DNA of 64,000 nt from CAWAYH01 sp963786195. GTDB lineage: Bacteria > Acidobacteriota > Vicinamibacteria > Vicinamibacterales > 2-12-FULL-66-21. The stretch is from contig CAWAYH010000004.1 in NCBI GenBank assembly GCA_963786195.1, positions 1 through 64,000 of the forward strand, in the 5' to 3' direction. The translations under genes and the position numbers were made by a program. The notes beneath the pieces are model-generated. The model was not told the DNA's origin, ran no database searches, and worked only from the letters and a program-made list of their open reading frames with translations. Below, one piece after another: positions 19,343-29,225 of the stretch. Every line of letters starts with the position of its first letter. The stretch's first letter is position 1.

Positions 19343-20131
19343 ATGCGACGACTCTCTGTTCTGCTGCTCGCGCTCGCGTGTTCGGCCTGCCTGCGCTCCG
19401 AGACCGTCATCAATCTGCGTCCCGACGGGAGCGGCACGGTGGTGCAGGAGAATGCGATGAGCGCGCAGGCGCTCGCGATGCTCAAGAGCATGGTGCCGGC
19501 GGCCAATCAGGCTGCCCCGAATGCCGCGGCCTCGACGAGCCCGTTCAACGAGGAGCAGGCGCGGAAGACCGCCGAAAAGATGGGCGTGACGTTCGTCTCC
19601 GGCGAGCCGTTCAAGACCTCCGATCTCGAAGGCTATCGCGCACGCTACAGCTTCGACGACATCACGAAGGTCAGGGTCTCGATGGACGATGCGGCGAGTG
19701 GGGGACAGGACAAGGGCACCACCGTCCCCTTCGGGTTGACGTTCGACCGCGGGGCCGCCTCATCCGTCCTGACGATTCAGATGCCCGAGAAGAAGGCAGG
19801 ATCGTCCGACCCACTCAAGCAGCTCCCGGTGCCGCCTGCCGGAAGCGATCCCGCGATGGCCGCGCAGGCGATGTCGATGATGAAGATGATGATGAAGGGG
19901 CTGTATATCGACATCTCGCTGAATGCGGGCGGCCGCATCATCAAGACAAATGCGCCCCACGTCGACGGCACGCGCGTCACGCTGCTGCAGGTCGACTTCG
20001 ACAAGGTCCTCGCGGATGAGTCGGCACTCCAGAAGCTGCAACAGGCGGGGTCGGACCTGAAAAGTCTCGCCGGCATCCCCGGGATGAAAGTTGTGACGGA
20101 GCCGAAGCTCGCCATCGAGTTCGCCAAGTAG
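19343..20131 (+). CDS. Putative lipoprotein of unknown function
   Basis: 262 residues from ATG 19343, chosen over ATG 19337 because GGGAG at 19331 is better spaced. The N-terminus MRRLSVLLLALACSACLRSE looks like a lipoprotein signal with two candidate cysteines. The next segment TVINLRPDGSGTVVQENAMS resembles the start of secreted proteins that describe trailing beta-strands. The middle contains a Met-rich stretch (AMSMMKMMMKGLYIDIS). I do not recognise a family. It follows lysC after 55 bases on the same strand and converges with the next gene. Location in the periplasm or on a membrane surface is inferred from the signal only. Confidence 0.7.
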   Translation: MRRLSVLLLALACSACLRSETVINLRPDGSGTVVQENAMSAQALAMLKSMVPAANQAAPNAAASTSPFNEEQARKTAEKMGVTFVSGEPFKTSDLEGYRARYSFDDITKVRVSMDDAASGGQDKGTTVPFGLTFDRGAASSVLTIQMPEKKAGSSDPLKQLPVPPAGSDPAMAAQAMSMMKMMMKGLYIDISLNAGGRIIKTNAPHVDGTRVTLLQVDFDKVLADESALQKLQQAGSDLKSLAGIPGMKVVTEPKLAIEFAK

Positions 20132-20133
20132 AC

Positions 20134-20430
20134 TCAGCAGGCAAGCTCATCGAGCAGCCGGCTGACGATCGCCTCCCACTCAACGGCCAGCGGCGCACGC
20201 GCAACGGGCTTTCCCGCGCGCCGGTACCAGTACGCCGCGTTCGTGGTATCCCCTTCCTTGCGGTGCAGATACGCGTGCACCCACGCGCCTGCCGCGTCCT
20301 CGACATCCTGCGCGGTGCGATGCGCGGCGTCCCAGTCACCCCGGCCGTCGTGCCACAGTGCGACCAGTGCCGGGGAGAGCGCTGGCGGCTGGGCTTGTTC
20401 GAGCGACGCCTTGAATTCGTTCACAGTCAT
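20134..20430 (-). CDS. Small hypothetical protein, TPR-like helical
   Basis: 98 residues from ATG 20430, which has GGGAG about 8 bases upstream; an in-frame ATG at 20478 adds 16 polar residues and is less likely. The sequence MTVNEFKASLEQAQPP leads to LWHDGRGDWDAAHRTAQDVE, AGAWVHAYLHRKEGD and AAYWYRRAGKPVA. Small proteins with this H-D-W-x-x-A-H and HRKEGD-W/A-YWY pattern are conserved in many bacteria as uncharacterised proteins. It is predicted to be cytoplasmic and helical. It is convergent with the lipoprotein gene, with only 2 bases between the ends. Confidence 0.75.
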   Translation of the reverse strand: MTVNEFKASLEQAQPPALSPALVALWHDGRGDWDAAHRTAQDVEDAAGAWVHAYLHRKEGDTTNAAYWYRRAGKPVARAPLAVEWEAIVSRLLDELAC

Positions 20431-20694
20431 AGGTGCTCCCGAGGGTTCGTTGTCCTGATCGTGCGACGCATGTGTCACCGTTCGAGCCCGCTATTCCGTT
20501 GAGTGAGAAGCGCTTGCCCCGGGGAGAACCCGGGCCGCCGTGGCTTGACGCTTGCACTCCGCGGAGGCGCGTGATGCAACCACGGCTGTTTAAGAAAACG
20601 AGAAGGGAACCGTCAAGACTCGGCTGTTGCACCCACCTATAGTGAACTCTGTCAGCAATCCATTTAGGCGTCTTGAAAGTCAAACAGGTGTGGG

Positions 20695-21462
20695 ATGTCA
20701 GAGCAACACGAAATCATGACGGCGAACACCGAGCGCCAGGCGGCGACGCCCGAGGAACTCGAGAAGAAGAGAAAGAAGAAGAAGGACAAGGTCCGCTCGG
20801 CGTGGATCTCGTTCGTCGGCCGCATCGTCGCCCAGATCATGGGCGCCGTCGCGACGATCTCGCTCGGGCTCATGGTCGTCCACCAGTATCAATCGCCGAA
20901 GCGCGCGGAATCCTCCGCTCCGGCGACGCAGACCGAATCACAACCACGGCCCGCGGCGGCGCGGCTCGCCACGCCCGGCGAGACGTCGATTGCCGTGCTG
21001 CCGCTCGACACCTATTCGCGGGACAAGCAGGAGTACTTCGCGGATGGCATGACGGAAGCCGTGATCGCGGCGCTGTCGCGCGTCAACGGATTGCGTGTCA
21101 TCTCGCGGACCTCCTCGATGCAGTACAAAGAGCAGCGGAAAACGCTGCCGGAGATCGCGCGCGAGCTGGATGTGGATCTGATCGTCGAAGCGTCGGTCAC
21201 GAGGGATGGCGACCGCGTTCGCATCACGGTGCAGTTGATCGACGGGAAGCGCGACGAGCACCTCTGGGCCGAGTCCTACGACAGAACGCTTCATGACGTC
21301 CTGTCGGTGCAGTCGGAGATCGCGGCGGCCATCGCCCGCAGGGTGAATTCGACGATTGCGCCGAACGGGCGGGAGCGCCGGTTACATCCGGAAGCGGTCG
21401 CGCCGGCGTTCTATCAGAACCCGCCGCCGCGGCCACCCGTGGGAACGTCCCCGGCTCAGTGA
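20695..21462 (+). CDS. Single-pass membrane protein with TolB-like (FlgO-type) domain
   Basis: 255 residues. A charged N-terminus with a Lys-rich helix (EELEKKRKKKKDKVR) precedes one transmembrane segment at about residues 38-62 (IVAQIMGAVATISLGLMVV). Then comes a compact domain starting TSIAVLPLDTYSRDKQEYFA, with DGMTEAVIAALSRVNGLRV, ISRTSSMQYKEQRKTLPEIA and LDVDLIVEASVTRDGDRVRI. This domain is the TolB-like N-terminal module that in many bacteria is fused to adenylate cyclases, kinases or CadC-type regulators. Here it stands alone without the usual effector or TPR part and ends in a Pro-rich tail. Its stop overlaps the convergent metallophosphoesterase end by 7 bases. The role is unknown. 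Confidence 0.75.
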   Translation: MSEQHEIMTANTERQAATPEELEKKRKKKKDKVRSAWISFVGRIVAQIMGAVATISLGLMVVHQYQSPKRAESSAPATQTESQPRPAAARLATPGETSIAVLPLDTYSRDKQEYFADGMTEAVIAALSRVNGLRVISRTSSMQYKEQRKTLPEIARELDVDLIVEASVTRDGDRVRITVQLIDGKRDEHLWAESYDRTLHDVLSVQSEIAAAIARRVNSTIAPNGRERRLHPEAVAPAFYQNPPPRPPVGTSPAQ

Positions 21463-22340
21463 CACTGAGCCGAGCCTGCATCGCGGAACGTCATCCCTTC
21501 GGTCGGCACGAACTCCCACTGATAGCTGCCATCCGCGAGCGTCAGCTTCAGCACACCCCACGACGTCCCGATGACCTCGGCGTTCCGCGCGCTGGTGACA
21601 GGCGTGTACAGCCCGGCGCCACCGGTGCCCACGGTGATCTGCCGAATCCCGCGGACGAGATCCATCCGGCCGTCCGGATCCTGCGGAGCAAAACGCTGGT
21701 ACAGATGATCGTGACCGTTCAGCACGAGATCGACGTCGAACTCGTAAAGGATGCGCCAGACGTCGCGCAGCTGCATGTTCTGACCGTTGGGTCCCGAGGT
21801 GAAGAGCGGCCGATGCCAGATGACAGCGGTGCAGCGGGTCGCGTTGTTCGTGAGATCGTCGCGCAGCCACGCCATCTGCGCCGACCCCGGGCTGACGCTC
21901 GCCTCCGAGTTCAGCGCGACGATGTGCCAGGTGCCTGCACGATAGCTGTAGTAGCCCATGCCGGCCGGACCCGCGTTCGCGCCGAAGTAATCGTAGTACG
22001 GCGTCGCGTGAGCCGATTCGTATTCGTGGTTGCCAGGTACCGGCCGGGTGCGGTCGCGATGCCGGCCCCAGGTCGGATGGTAGCAGTCACGGTAGTTCGC
22101 TGCGCTGCCTGACGGGTAAGCGTTGTCGCCGGTCGTGAAGACCGTGCCGGGGATGCGATCCAGGAGTTGAGCGGTCGCGATCGCCGCGGGCGATCCGCAC
22201 GCCCCGATGTCGCCGGTGCCCACCAGGACGGCCGACGCACCGATCCCGGGCCCCGTGGAGCTGGTCGGAGCAGGAGTCACGGCGCCCGAGCATCGGGACA
22301 CCAAGACCAGAGCGGCGACGAGGGGCAGCACGCGTTTCAT
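21456..22340 (-). CDS. Secreted metallophosphoesterase (calcineurin-like / purple acid phosphatase-like)
   Basis: 294 residues from ATG 22340. A lipoprotein-type signal MKRVLPLVAALVLVSRCSG is followed by a linker and the catalytic domain. All metal-binding blocks are visible in order: GTGDIGACG, TTGDNAYPSG, PGNHEYES, VIWHRPLF and NGHDHLYQRF. Proteins of this kind hydrolyse phosphomonoesters or diesters outside the cytoplasm using a di-metal centre. It is the third gene of a minus-strand unit behind the OprP-like porin and CotH genes, separated from CotH by 86 bases that contain a pyrimidine-rich repeat. A phosphate-scavenging role is inferred. Confidence 0.88.
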   Translation of the reverse strand: MKRVLPLVAALVLVSRCSGAVTPAPTSSTGPGIGASAVLVGTGDIGACGSPAAIATAQLLDRIPGTVFTTGDNAYPSGSAANYRDCYHPTWGRHRDRTRPVPGNHEYESAHATPYYDYFGANAGPAGMGYYSYRAGTWHIVALNSEASVSPGSAQMAWLRDDLTNNATRCTAVIWHRPLFTSGPNGQNMQLRDVWRILYEFDVDLVLNGHDHLYQRFAPQDPDGRMDLVRGIRQITVGTGGAGLYTPVTSARNAEVIGTSWGVLKLTLADGSYQWEFVPTEGMTFRDAGSAQCH

Positions 22341-22387
22341 GCCTGTATTGGTGGGGGCTGACTCAATTATCGCACAGCCTCCTGCTC

Positions 22388-22426
22388 TTGTCCCTTTTCC
22401 CTTTTCCCTTTTCCCTTGTCCCTTTG
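22388..22426. repeat. GGGAAAAGGGACAA-type short repeat directly behind the CotH stop
   Basis: On the gene strand the sequence after the CotH TAA reads CAAAGGGACAAGGGAAAAGG and repeats GGGAAAA. The same TAACAAAGGGA junction occurs behind the TonB receptor stop at 44621. The tract separates CotH from the phosphoesterase gene. Confidence 0.88.
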
Positions 22427-23629
22427 TTATTGCCGCCTCGCCCTTTCCACCTCCCTCAGGAGGAATGCCGGGCGCTGCTGCGCGAATTCCCGCAGGCTGA
22501 CGAGCGATTCGAAGAACTGGTCGGTCGTGAACTGTTTGCGCGTGTCCTCCCGGACCGCGTCGGAGATGATGGGCGCCGCGCGATCGATTTCGGACTCGAG
22601 CCAGCCGTCCTGCGCCATGAGCTTCGCGGCGCTTTCCAGCGTATTCAGGTAGACGTCGCGGAGCTCCGGAAACGTGATGGCGCGCAGGAACAGCTCGTTG
22701 GTGTCGGCGCGGTCGAAGATCGGCGTCTCCGGGCCGCCGAGCGCGCTGTCCTTGTCCCACGGCAGGAGGCGATGCCGGTTCGTGCCGGCGTAGCGATACA
22801 AGAAGAAGTTGTTCATCCCGAAGAGCCCGAGGATGCCGTCCGTTTCCACGACCGCGTTCTCGACGGCCACGTGGGTGACGAACTGCTCGAGATCGATCAG
22901 CTCGCTGACGCGATCCCGCCACACGGCGTCCACCTCCTGATTGATCTCGCGGAACAGGTTGCGAATCGGTACGTACAGCGTCGCGTCGGCTTCGCGCTCG
23001 TGGTTCTGCGCTTCGAACATGGCCTTGTACGGCGCGAGGTCGTCGCCGAGGAATTCCGCCCGGAATCCGGGCCGCTGCTCGTACGAGAACAGGTAGCCGG
23101 TGTTCTCGCCCAGTGTCCGCGACAGAAATGTGTCGTCGATCGATTCGACAATCGAATACAGGCCCTGGTACTCGTTGTTGATGAACAGCCGGCAGTACGA
23201 TTCTCTCGGCGCCGGATAACCCAGCCGCGCGAAGACCGCCATCGCCAGCCGCTCGTGCAGGAATGACCCGTCCTGCCAGCTGTTGTCGAGCACGAGCGAC
23301 CTGAGGCCGAGGAACTCCTGGCCCGTCGTGTAGCGGTTGAAGTCGACGCGCAGCCCGAGTTTCGAGCCATTCCGGCTGCCGATGCCTCCCCTCGAGCGGA
23401 CACCGACGTTTCGCACGCGGATGTTCCGCCACAGGAAGTCGGCGGTGTAGTACGTGTTTTCCTGAAAGCGGGTCTGGAGATTGCGCAGGTCCCGCGAGTT
23501 GATGAACAGGCGAATCTCGTGCAGGGTGCCGTCATTGAAGAGGTCGTCGGCCGCCTGCGCGAGCACCGGCGCCGGCGGCCGCAGGAGACCTATCGCAAGC
23601 GCCAGAACGATCACATGTTGCGTCCTCAT
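22427..23629 (-). CDS. CotH kinase-fold family protein, secreted
   Basis: 400 residues with an N-terminal signal peptide (MRTQHVIVLALAIGLL ... VLAQ). CotH features are GLRSLVLDNSWQDGSFLHER, GYPAPRESYCRLFINNEYQG, LYSIVESIDDTFLSRTLGE and YRYAGTNRHRLLPWDKDSAL, the last containing the WDxD metal-binding motif of the atypical kinase fold. Spore coat CotH phosphorylates secreted proteins, and related proteins occur widely outside spore formers. It lies 10 bases downstream of the porin gene. Action in the periplasm or outside the cell follows from the signal. The substrate is unknown; cell-surface proteins encoded nearby are candidates. Confidence 0.88.
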   Translation of the reverse strand: MRTQHVIVLALAIGLLRPPAPVLAQAADDLFNDGTLHEIRLFINSRDLRNLQTRFQENTYYTADFLWRNIRVRNVGVRSRGGIGSRNGSKLGLRVDFNRYTTGQEFLGLRSLVLDNSWQDGSFLHERLAMAVFARLGYPAPRESYCRLFINNEYQGLYSIVESIDDTFLSRTLGENTGYLFSYEQRPGFRAEFLGDDLAPYKAMFEAQNHEREADATLYVPIRNLFREINQEVDAVWRDRVSELIDLEQFVTHVAVENAVVETDGILGLFGMNNFFLYRYAGTNRHRLLPWDKDSALGGPETPIFDRADTNELFLRAITFPELRDVYLNTLESAAKLMAQDGWLESEIDRAAPIISDAVREDTRKQFTTDQFFESLVSLREFAQQRPAFLLREVERARRQ

Positions 23630-23639
23630 GACGGGATCC

Positions 23640-24941
23640 TCACAGGGAGAACTGAAAGCGTATGAACCGGCTCCAGAAGCTGGGCTGCGATGGGAGGGGC
23701 CCCTGGCTCGGGTCGTCGAGCGTCTCGCGCACGAGGTTTGCCTGAATCTTCACCCATCGATTGAGATACCAGTTCACACCGTAGCTTTCCACCCGATCGC
23801 TGTTGCCCAGGATGTTGTCGGCGCGCGGGCTCGTCGAAGGGAGACCCTCATCGGAGGTGCTTCCAAAGCTGAGCCTCTCGAACCGCACCGCAACTTCCAC
23901 CGCGCCGAAGCCGCCCTGAAAGATTGGCTTGAGGGGTGTGTCGAGTCCGTCCGCCTTCTGCTCGCCGGTGATCGCCCACGTGCCGCTGATGTACCAACCA
24001 TCGCCGAAAAACTTCGACAGATCGGTGTCCTCGACGCTCTGACCCTGACGCTCGTCCGTCAGCCGGATGTACTCCGACTTCACTGAAAACGGGCCTGGGC
24101 GCCACCGCGCTTCCAGCCCGAGTCGGCGGCGGGTGCCCAGGACCCACACGTCCGGACGGAAGAACACCGCCTCGATCGTCGTGCGGCCTCGCACGCCCGG
24201 AAATCCTTCCGGTATTTCGGAGGTCGTGAACGCCGCGCCCAACGCCAGATCGCGCAGCGGCGACTTCCGCGATCGGTAAGGTTGAACGACCACGCGGCCT
24301 GCGATCGTTCGATCGCCGTACACGCGCTCGGGGTTGTTCGTCCTGGCGTTGCGGCCGTCGTGATCGAACACGCCGATTTCGTAGCGGAGCATCCCGCGAT
24401 CGAGCACGCGGCCGTGCGCCATCACGCCCTTGGCGCGGCCAGGCGCCAGCTGCGCCGCGATGCGCGATCGATAGATGAAGTCCAGGTTGGTCGGGCTCGT
24501 ATTCTCGTCGAGGCTGAATGGCAGCTTGAACTTGCCCGCCTGCGCCTGCGCGACGTCGAACTGCTTGTAATTGATGTAGACGTCCCGCCAGGGGTCCTCG
24601 TCATCGCCGATCTCGAGCTCGACCTGATAGTCGAAGAGGTTGATGATTTCGCCGTCGAGGCCGATTCGACGACGCGCGATGTCGATTCCGCCCTCGTCAG
24701 GGTCGTCATCGGGGATGGGCGCTTCGGACCAGCGAAGATCGCCCTGCAAGCGGACCCGAAAATCGACCCGCGTGCCCTCGCCGAGCCTGAGCGACGGATG
24801 ATTGTCCCAGCGGAAGCCCCAGTCGCTCTCCTTTCCTTGCGGCTTTTTTTCCTGTGAATTGCCGGGTTGGGAGGGCGCCTGGGCCCGGGCAGGCAGTGCC
24901 AGCAGGAGGACGCCCGCTGCGGCGAGCATCGCGCGACGCAT
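23640..24941 (-). CDS. OprP/OprO-type porin
   Basis: 433 residues. A signal peptide (MRRAMLAAAGVLLLALPARA) leads to a short charged linker and then a repeated amphipathic beta-strand pattern to a C-terminal aromatic-hydrophobic end (FIRFQFSL), as in outer-membrane barrels. Family-typical blocks are RVRLQGDLRW, ARRRIGLDGEIINLFDYQVE, YKQFDVAQAQAGKFKLPFSL and VNWYLNRWVKIQANLVRE, as in phosphate-selective porins O and P. It opens a unit with CotH (10-base gap) and a phosphoesterase, which supports phosphate or phosphorylated compounds as cargo. Selectivity is inference, because the family also includes porins with other specificities. Confidence 0.87.
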   Translation of the reverse strand: MRRAMLAAAGVLLLALPARAQAPSQPGNSQEKKPQGKESDWGFRWDNHPSLRLGEGTRVDFRVRLQGDLRWSEAPIPDDDPDEGGIDIARRRIGLDGEIINLFDYQVELEIGDDEDPWRDVYINYKQFDVAQAQAGKFKLPFSLDENTSPTNLDFIYRSRIAAQLAPGRAKGVMAHGRVLDRGMLRYEIGVFDHDGRNARTNNPERVYGDRTIAGRVVVQPYRSRKSPLRDLALGAAFTTSEIPEGFPGVRGRTTIEAVFFRPDVWVLGTRRRLGLEARWRPGPFSVKSEYIRLTDERQGQSVEDTDLSKFFGDGWYISGTWAITGEQKADGLDTPLKPIFQGGFGAVEVAVRFERLSFGSTSDEGLPSTSPRADNILGNSDRVESYGVNWYLNRWVKIQANLVRETLDDPSQGPLPSQPSFWSRFIRFQFSL

Positions 24942-24967
24942 GCCTGAAGTATGCCCGAAGTGGCGGA

Positions 24968-24998
24968 AACGATCGCGAACGAGTGGTTCGCGATCGTT
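24968..24998 (-). terminator. Perfect 13-bp hairpin behind the DinB-family gene
   Basis: Arms AACGATCGCGAAC and GTTCGCGATCGTT flank the 5-base loop GAGTG. On the minus strand it lies 15 bases after the stop of the DinB-family gene and before the porin start. Only a short T-rich stretch (GTTT) follows, so it may be a weak terminator or an RNA-processing signal. Confidence 0.6.
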
Positions 24999-25013
24999 CA
25001 GAGGAGCTATCGG

Positions 25014-25652
25014 CTAGTGCGAGGCCGTGGGGAACTTCGGATCGGCCTTGACCTCGCGAATCTGGGCAAGGTGACGCGTGGTATGCGCCGACAGGAACAG
25101 CAGCCACTGATACGCGTCGATGTTGGTTCCGACCGGCGAGGCGGCGACGTGCGCCCGCAGGTCATCCTTGGTGGTTTCCGCGTACTTCACAGTTCTGCCG
25201 CGGCGTTCGCGAAACGCGGCGAGCACGTTGTCGCGGGTTCCGAGCGTGCCCGGCTTGAGCGGTTCCGGGGCAGTCGCTTTCTGCGTGCGGTCCGCAATGA
25301 TGGCCAGGATCTTGTCATCGTTGCCCTTCGCACCCGCGAGCTGCTCGGGCGTGGCAGCCGGGCTGGCCATCGCCTTCTGCTGAAGGTCGAACAGCAGGTT
25401 CTCAGCAAGCGCCAGGTGCTCGACGACTTCGCCCACCGACCAGCGGTCGGGCCCCTGCTTGAAATTCCACTGCGTGTCGGACAGCTTCGCGGCTTCCGCC
25501 AGCACGTCATCCCGCGTGGTCGTCAGCAGCTGCACGAGCCTGGCCCGCTCTTCGGCGGTGATCTCGCGGGCGCCGAGCTGCGCGGCGGGGGCGAGCAGGG
25601 ACAAGGTCACGACGAGGGCGGCGATAGTCCGCCGGTGGGCGTTTCTCCGCAT
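25014..25652 (-). CDS. DinB-family protein with signal peptide
   Basis: 212 residues from ATG 25652, preceded by GGAGG at good distance. The N-terminus MRRNAHRRTIAALVVTLSLL is a signal peptide, so this member is exported. The DinB four-helix bundle is clear: RDDVLAEAAKLSDTQWNFKQ, GPDRWSVGEVVEHLALAEN with the first metal His, and LLFLSAHTTRHLAQIREVKA with the second His region. Cytoplasmic relatives are metal-dependent thiol S-transferases, while others are of unknown function. The gene is divergent from the tricorn-like protease with about 240 bases between, and ends before a strong hairpin. Confidence 0.85.
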   Translation of the reverse strand: MRRNAHRRTIAALVVTLSLLAPAAQLGAREITAEERARLVQLLTTTRDDVLAEAAKLSDTQWNFKQGPDRWSVGEVVEHLALAENLLFDLQQKAMASPAATPEQLAGAKGNDDKILAIIADRTQKATAPEPLKPGTLGTRDNVLAAFRERRGRTVKYAETTKDDLRAHVAASPVGTNIDAYQWLLFLSAHTTRHLAQIREVKADPKFPTASH

Positions 25653-25893
25653 TGAAAACCTCCGTTTCTGGAGCATACCAAACGACCGACTCACGCGCGT
25701 ATGATGATCCCGGAGTTCCATTACGTCACTGGAGGCGCCTGTGTACTGGAGATCAATCCTGGCAGCCCGTGGTGAAACGCCAGCGTGGCACCGAGGGCGG
25801 CGAGGCGCCCCGCTGGCAAGGCGCGACGACCGAGAATACCGGGAGTATTTGAGCGAGGAGCAACGCAGCCAGCGGGGATGCATCGCCGGCCGA

Positions 25894-28800
25894 ATGCAGC
25901 TGGCGTTTCACCACGGGCTGCTAAGCGGCATCTGTCTGGTCATGCTCGCAGCTCTGCCAATCGGCGTCTCCGGCCAGCGTGGCGCGGCTGACGCGGCCGA
26001 GCCGCTGCCCTCGTTCAGCGAGCCCGCCATCTCGCCCGATCGGGCCGAGATTGCCGTGGTTTCTGGCGGCGACATCTGGACCGTACCGGCCGCAGGCGGC
26101 GAAGCCCGGCTCCTCGTGTCCCACGAGGCGCTCGAGTCGCGGCCGCTCTACTCGCCTGACGGCGAGCGGCTCGCCTTCGTGTCGGACCGCACCGGCGGCG
26201 GCGACATCTACGTGCTGACCCTGAAGACCGGCGCGCTGAAGCAGATGACGATGGATGACGGCGCCGAACGGCTGGACGCGTGGTCGCGGGACGGACGGTG
26301 GCTGTACTTCTCGTCAACCAGCCGTGACATCGCCGGGATGAACGACATCTACCGCATTCGCGCGGACGGCGGCACGCCGATGCTCGTGAGCGCGGATCGG
26401 TATACCGGAGAGTTCTTCGCGGCGCCGTCTCCCGATGGACAGAAGATCGCGTTCACGGCGCGCGGCAACGGCGCGGGTCAATGGTGGCGCAAGGGACACT
26501 CGCACCTGGACGAGTCAGAGCTCTGGCTGCTCGACACCGGCGCACAGGGAAACGCGGCGCGGTACGACCGGCTGACCGAGCGCGGCGCGAAACAGCTGTG
26601 GCCGATGTGGAGCAGCGACGGCCGCAGCCTCTTTTTCGTGTCGGATCGCAGCGGCGCGCAGAACATCTGGACGCTGCCGCTCGGCGGGACCGCGAAAGCC
26701 GTCACGAAATTCACGGACGGCCGCGTGATCTGGCCGAACATCTCGTACGACGGCCGCACGATCGTCTTCGAGCGTGATTTCGAGGTGTGGAAGCTGGACA
26801 CCGGGAGCAGCCAGGCCAGCAAGGTAGCGATCACCAAGCGCGGCGCACCACCCACGCCGTCGATCGACCATGTGACGCTGAACAATCAGTTTCAGGATCT
26901 CGCCCTGTCACCCGACGGGCGCAAGGTGGTATTCGTCGCGCGGGGCGAGATCTGGGCAGCGTCGGCGAGGGATGGCGGCGACGCCGTCCGCGTCACCCGC
27001 AGCTACGCGCGTGAATCCCAGATCGAGTGGACGCCCGACAGCCGCCGGATCGTCTATGTGTCGGAACGGGACGGCGCGCCGCATCTCTTTCTCTACGATT
27101 TCACAAGCAGCACCGAGACGCAGCTCACCAAGGCGCAGACCGGTGACTCGGCGCCGCGCGTGGCGCCGGACGGCAAGTCGGTCGCCTTCGTGCGGGACGG
27201 CAAGGAGCTGCACGTGATGGATCTCGCGACGAAGCAGGACCGGACCCTGGCGACCGGATACCTGACGCGCGCGGATCGAGGCGTGGCATGGTCGCCCGAC
27301 AGCCGCTGGGTCGCGTACGTCGGGCTCACGGGCAAGTCGTTCCGCAACGTGTTCGCCGTACCGGCCGCCGGCGGCGAGAGCCGCGCCATCAGCGCGATGC
27401 CGAACGGGAGCGCGAACAACATCTCGTGGAGCCCCGACGGCACGTACCTCCTCTACAACACGAGCCAGCGGACCGAAGAAGGGCAGGTTGTTCGCGTCGA
27501 TCTCATTCTGCGAACACCGAAGTTCCGCGAGGATCGGTTCCGCGATCTCTTCCGGGACGATCCGCGGCGCGACGACCCGACGAGAACGCCGCCGGCCGAT
27601 CGTCGTGCCGAACGTCCGGCCTCAGCCGATCGCGACCGCGACGCGGCCGAACCCGTCCGCGATCCCTCGAAGCCGGTCGAGATCGTGTTCGACGACATCA
27701 GACGCCGACTCAGCATCGTGCCGTCCGGTGTCGACGTGGATTCACAGATCATCAGCCCCGACGGTCGATGGCTGCTTCTGTCCGCCAGCGCCGAAGGGCA
27801 GCAGAACCTGTACGTGTATTCGCTCGACGAGATGTCGCGCGAGCCCGCGGTGGCGCGTCAGTTGACGTCGACCGCCGGAGCCGAAGGCGGACGCGCAGTT
27901 CACGCCCGACAGCCGCGAGGTGTTCTATCTCGAGCAGGGCCGCATCTCGGTGATACCGATCGAGACGCGTCAGTCCCGCTCCGTGGCGGTCACCGCGGAG
28001 CTCGACATCGATTTCGCGCAGGAAAAGATGGAGGTCTTCCGCCAGGCGTGGACCTACATGCGCGACGGCTTCTACGACGACAAGTTCCACGGCGTGAACT
28101 GGGACGCCGTGCGCACGCAGTATGCGCCGCGTATCGCCGGGGCTCAGACTCCCGCCGAGATGCGACGGCTGCTCAACCTCATGGTGGGAGAGTTGAACGC
28201 GTCGCACATGGGCGTCGCGGCGGGCGGCCGGGGAGGCGGCGGCGGCGCAGACGGTCCGTCGGTCGGCCGGCTGGGCCTGCGGTTCGATCGCGCGGAATAC
28301 GAACAGTCCGGTCGGCTGCGCGTGACCGAAGTCGTCCCGCTCGGTCCCGTGGCGATTACACGACAGGTCACGGTTGGCGACTACCTCACAGCCGTGGACG
28401 GCGAGAAACTCACGGCCCAGTCGAACCTCGATCAGCTGCTGATGCACACCGCCAATCGCCGAACGGCGCTCAGCGTGTCGGCGTCCTCGACCGGCACGGA
28501 TCCGCGGGAAGTCGTCGTGCGGCCCATCAACCAGAACACCGAAAAGAACCTGCTCTATCGCGAGTGGGTCGAGTCCAATCGCGCGTACGTGAACAAGGTC
28601 AGCGGCGGGCGACTGGGCTACGTGCACATGAACGACATGTCCGAGGGCGCGCTGCGGCGGCTCTACACGGATCTCGACGCCGACAATCGCGTCAAGGACG
28701 GCGTCGTCATCGACGTCCGCAACAACAACGGCGGGTTCGTCAACGTCTATGCCATCGACGTCCTCGCGCGCCGCGGGTACCTGATGATGACGCCGCGCGG

Positions 28801-29221
28801 ACTGCCGACGGCGCCGGCGCGCAGTGTGCTCGGGCAGCGCGCGCTCGAGCTGCCGACGATCCTGGTCACGAATCAGCACTCGCTGTCCGATGCCGAGGAT
28901 TTCACCGAGGGCTATCGCACGCTCAAGCTGGGGAAGGTCGTCGGTGAGCCGACATCGGGGTGGATCATCTATACGGGCAGTGCGACGCTCGTTGACGGAT
29001 CGACGATGCGGATGCCGGGCACGCGGATCACGACGCTCGACGGCACGACCATGGAGCTGAACCCGCGGCCGGTCGACATCCCGGTCACGCGACCGGTGGG
29101 CGAGAGCCTCACGGGCAAGGACAGCCAGCTCGACACGGCGGTCGCGGAGCTGCTCAAACAGCTCGGCCGCTTCCACGAGCGATGCACCCGGCCGGTCGCG
29201 ACGATAGAGACGCACGTGTAG
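25894..29221 (+). CDS. Tricorn-like S41 protease with WD40/TolB beta-propellers, one frameshift
   Basis: About 1,109 residues in two frames; the break near 27886 is one base, with LTSTAGAEG before and KADAQFTPDSREVFYLEQG after. The start at ATG 25894 gives a signal peptide (MQLAFHHGLLSGICLVML). Two propeller regions with repeated SPDGR blades follow, then a charged Arg/Asp/Pro-rich linker (about residues 545-590), the tricorn C1 region (FRQAWTYMRDGFYDDKFHG), a PDZ-like part and the catalytic C2 domain with LVTNQHSLSDAEDFTEG, where the Ser before Asp aligns with the tricorn nucleophile. Such enzymes degrade peptides. The signal peptide places it in the periplasm. It is followed 4 bases later by a TPR gene. 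Confidence 0.88.
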
Positions 29222-29225
29222 TCCA

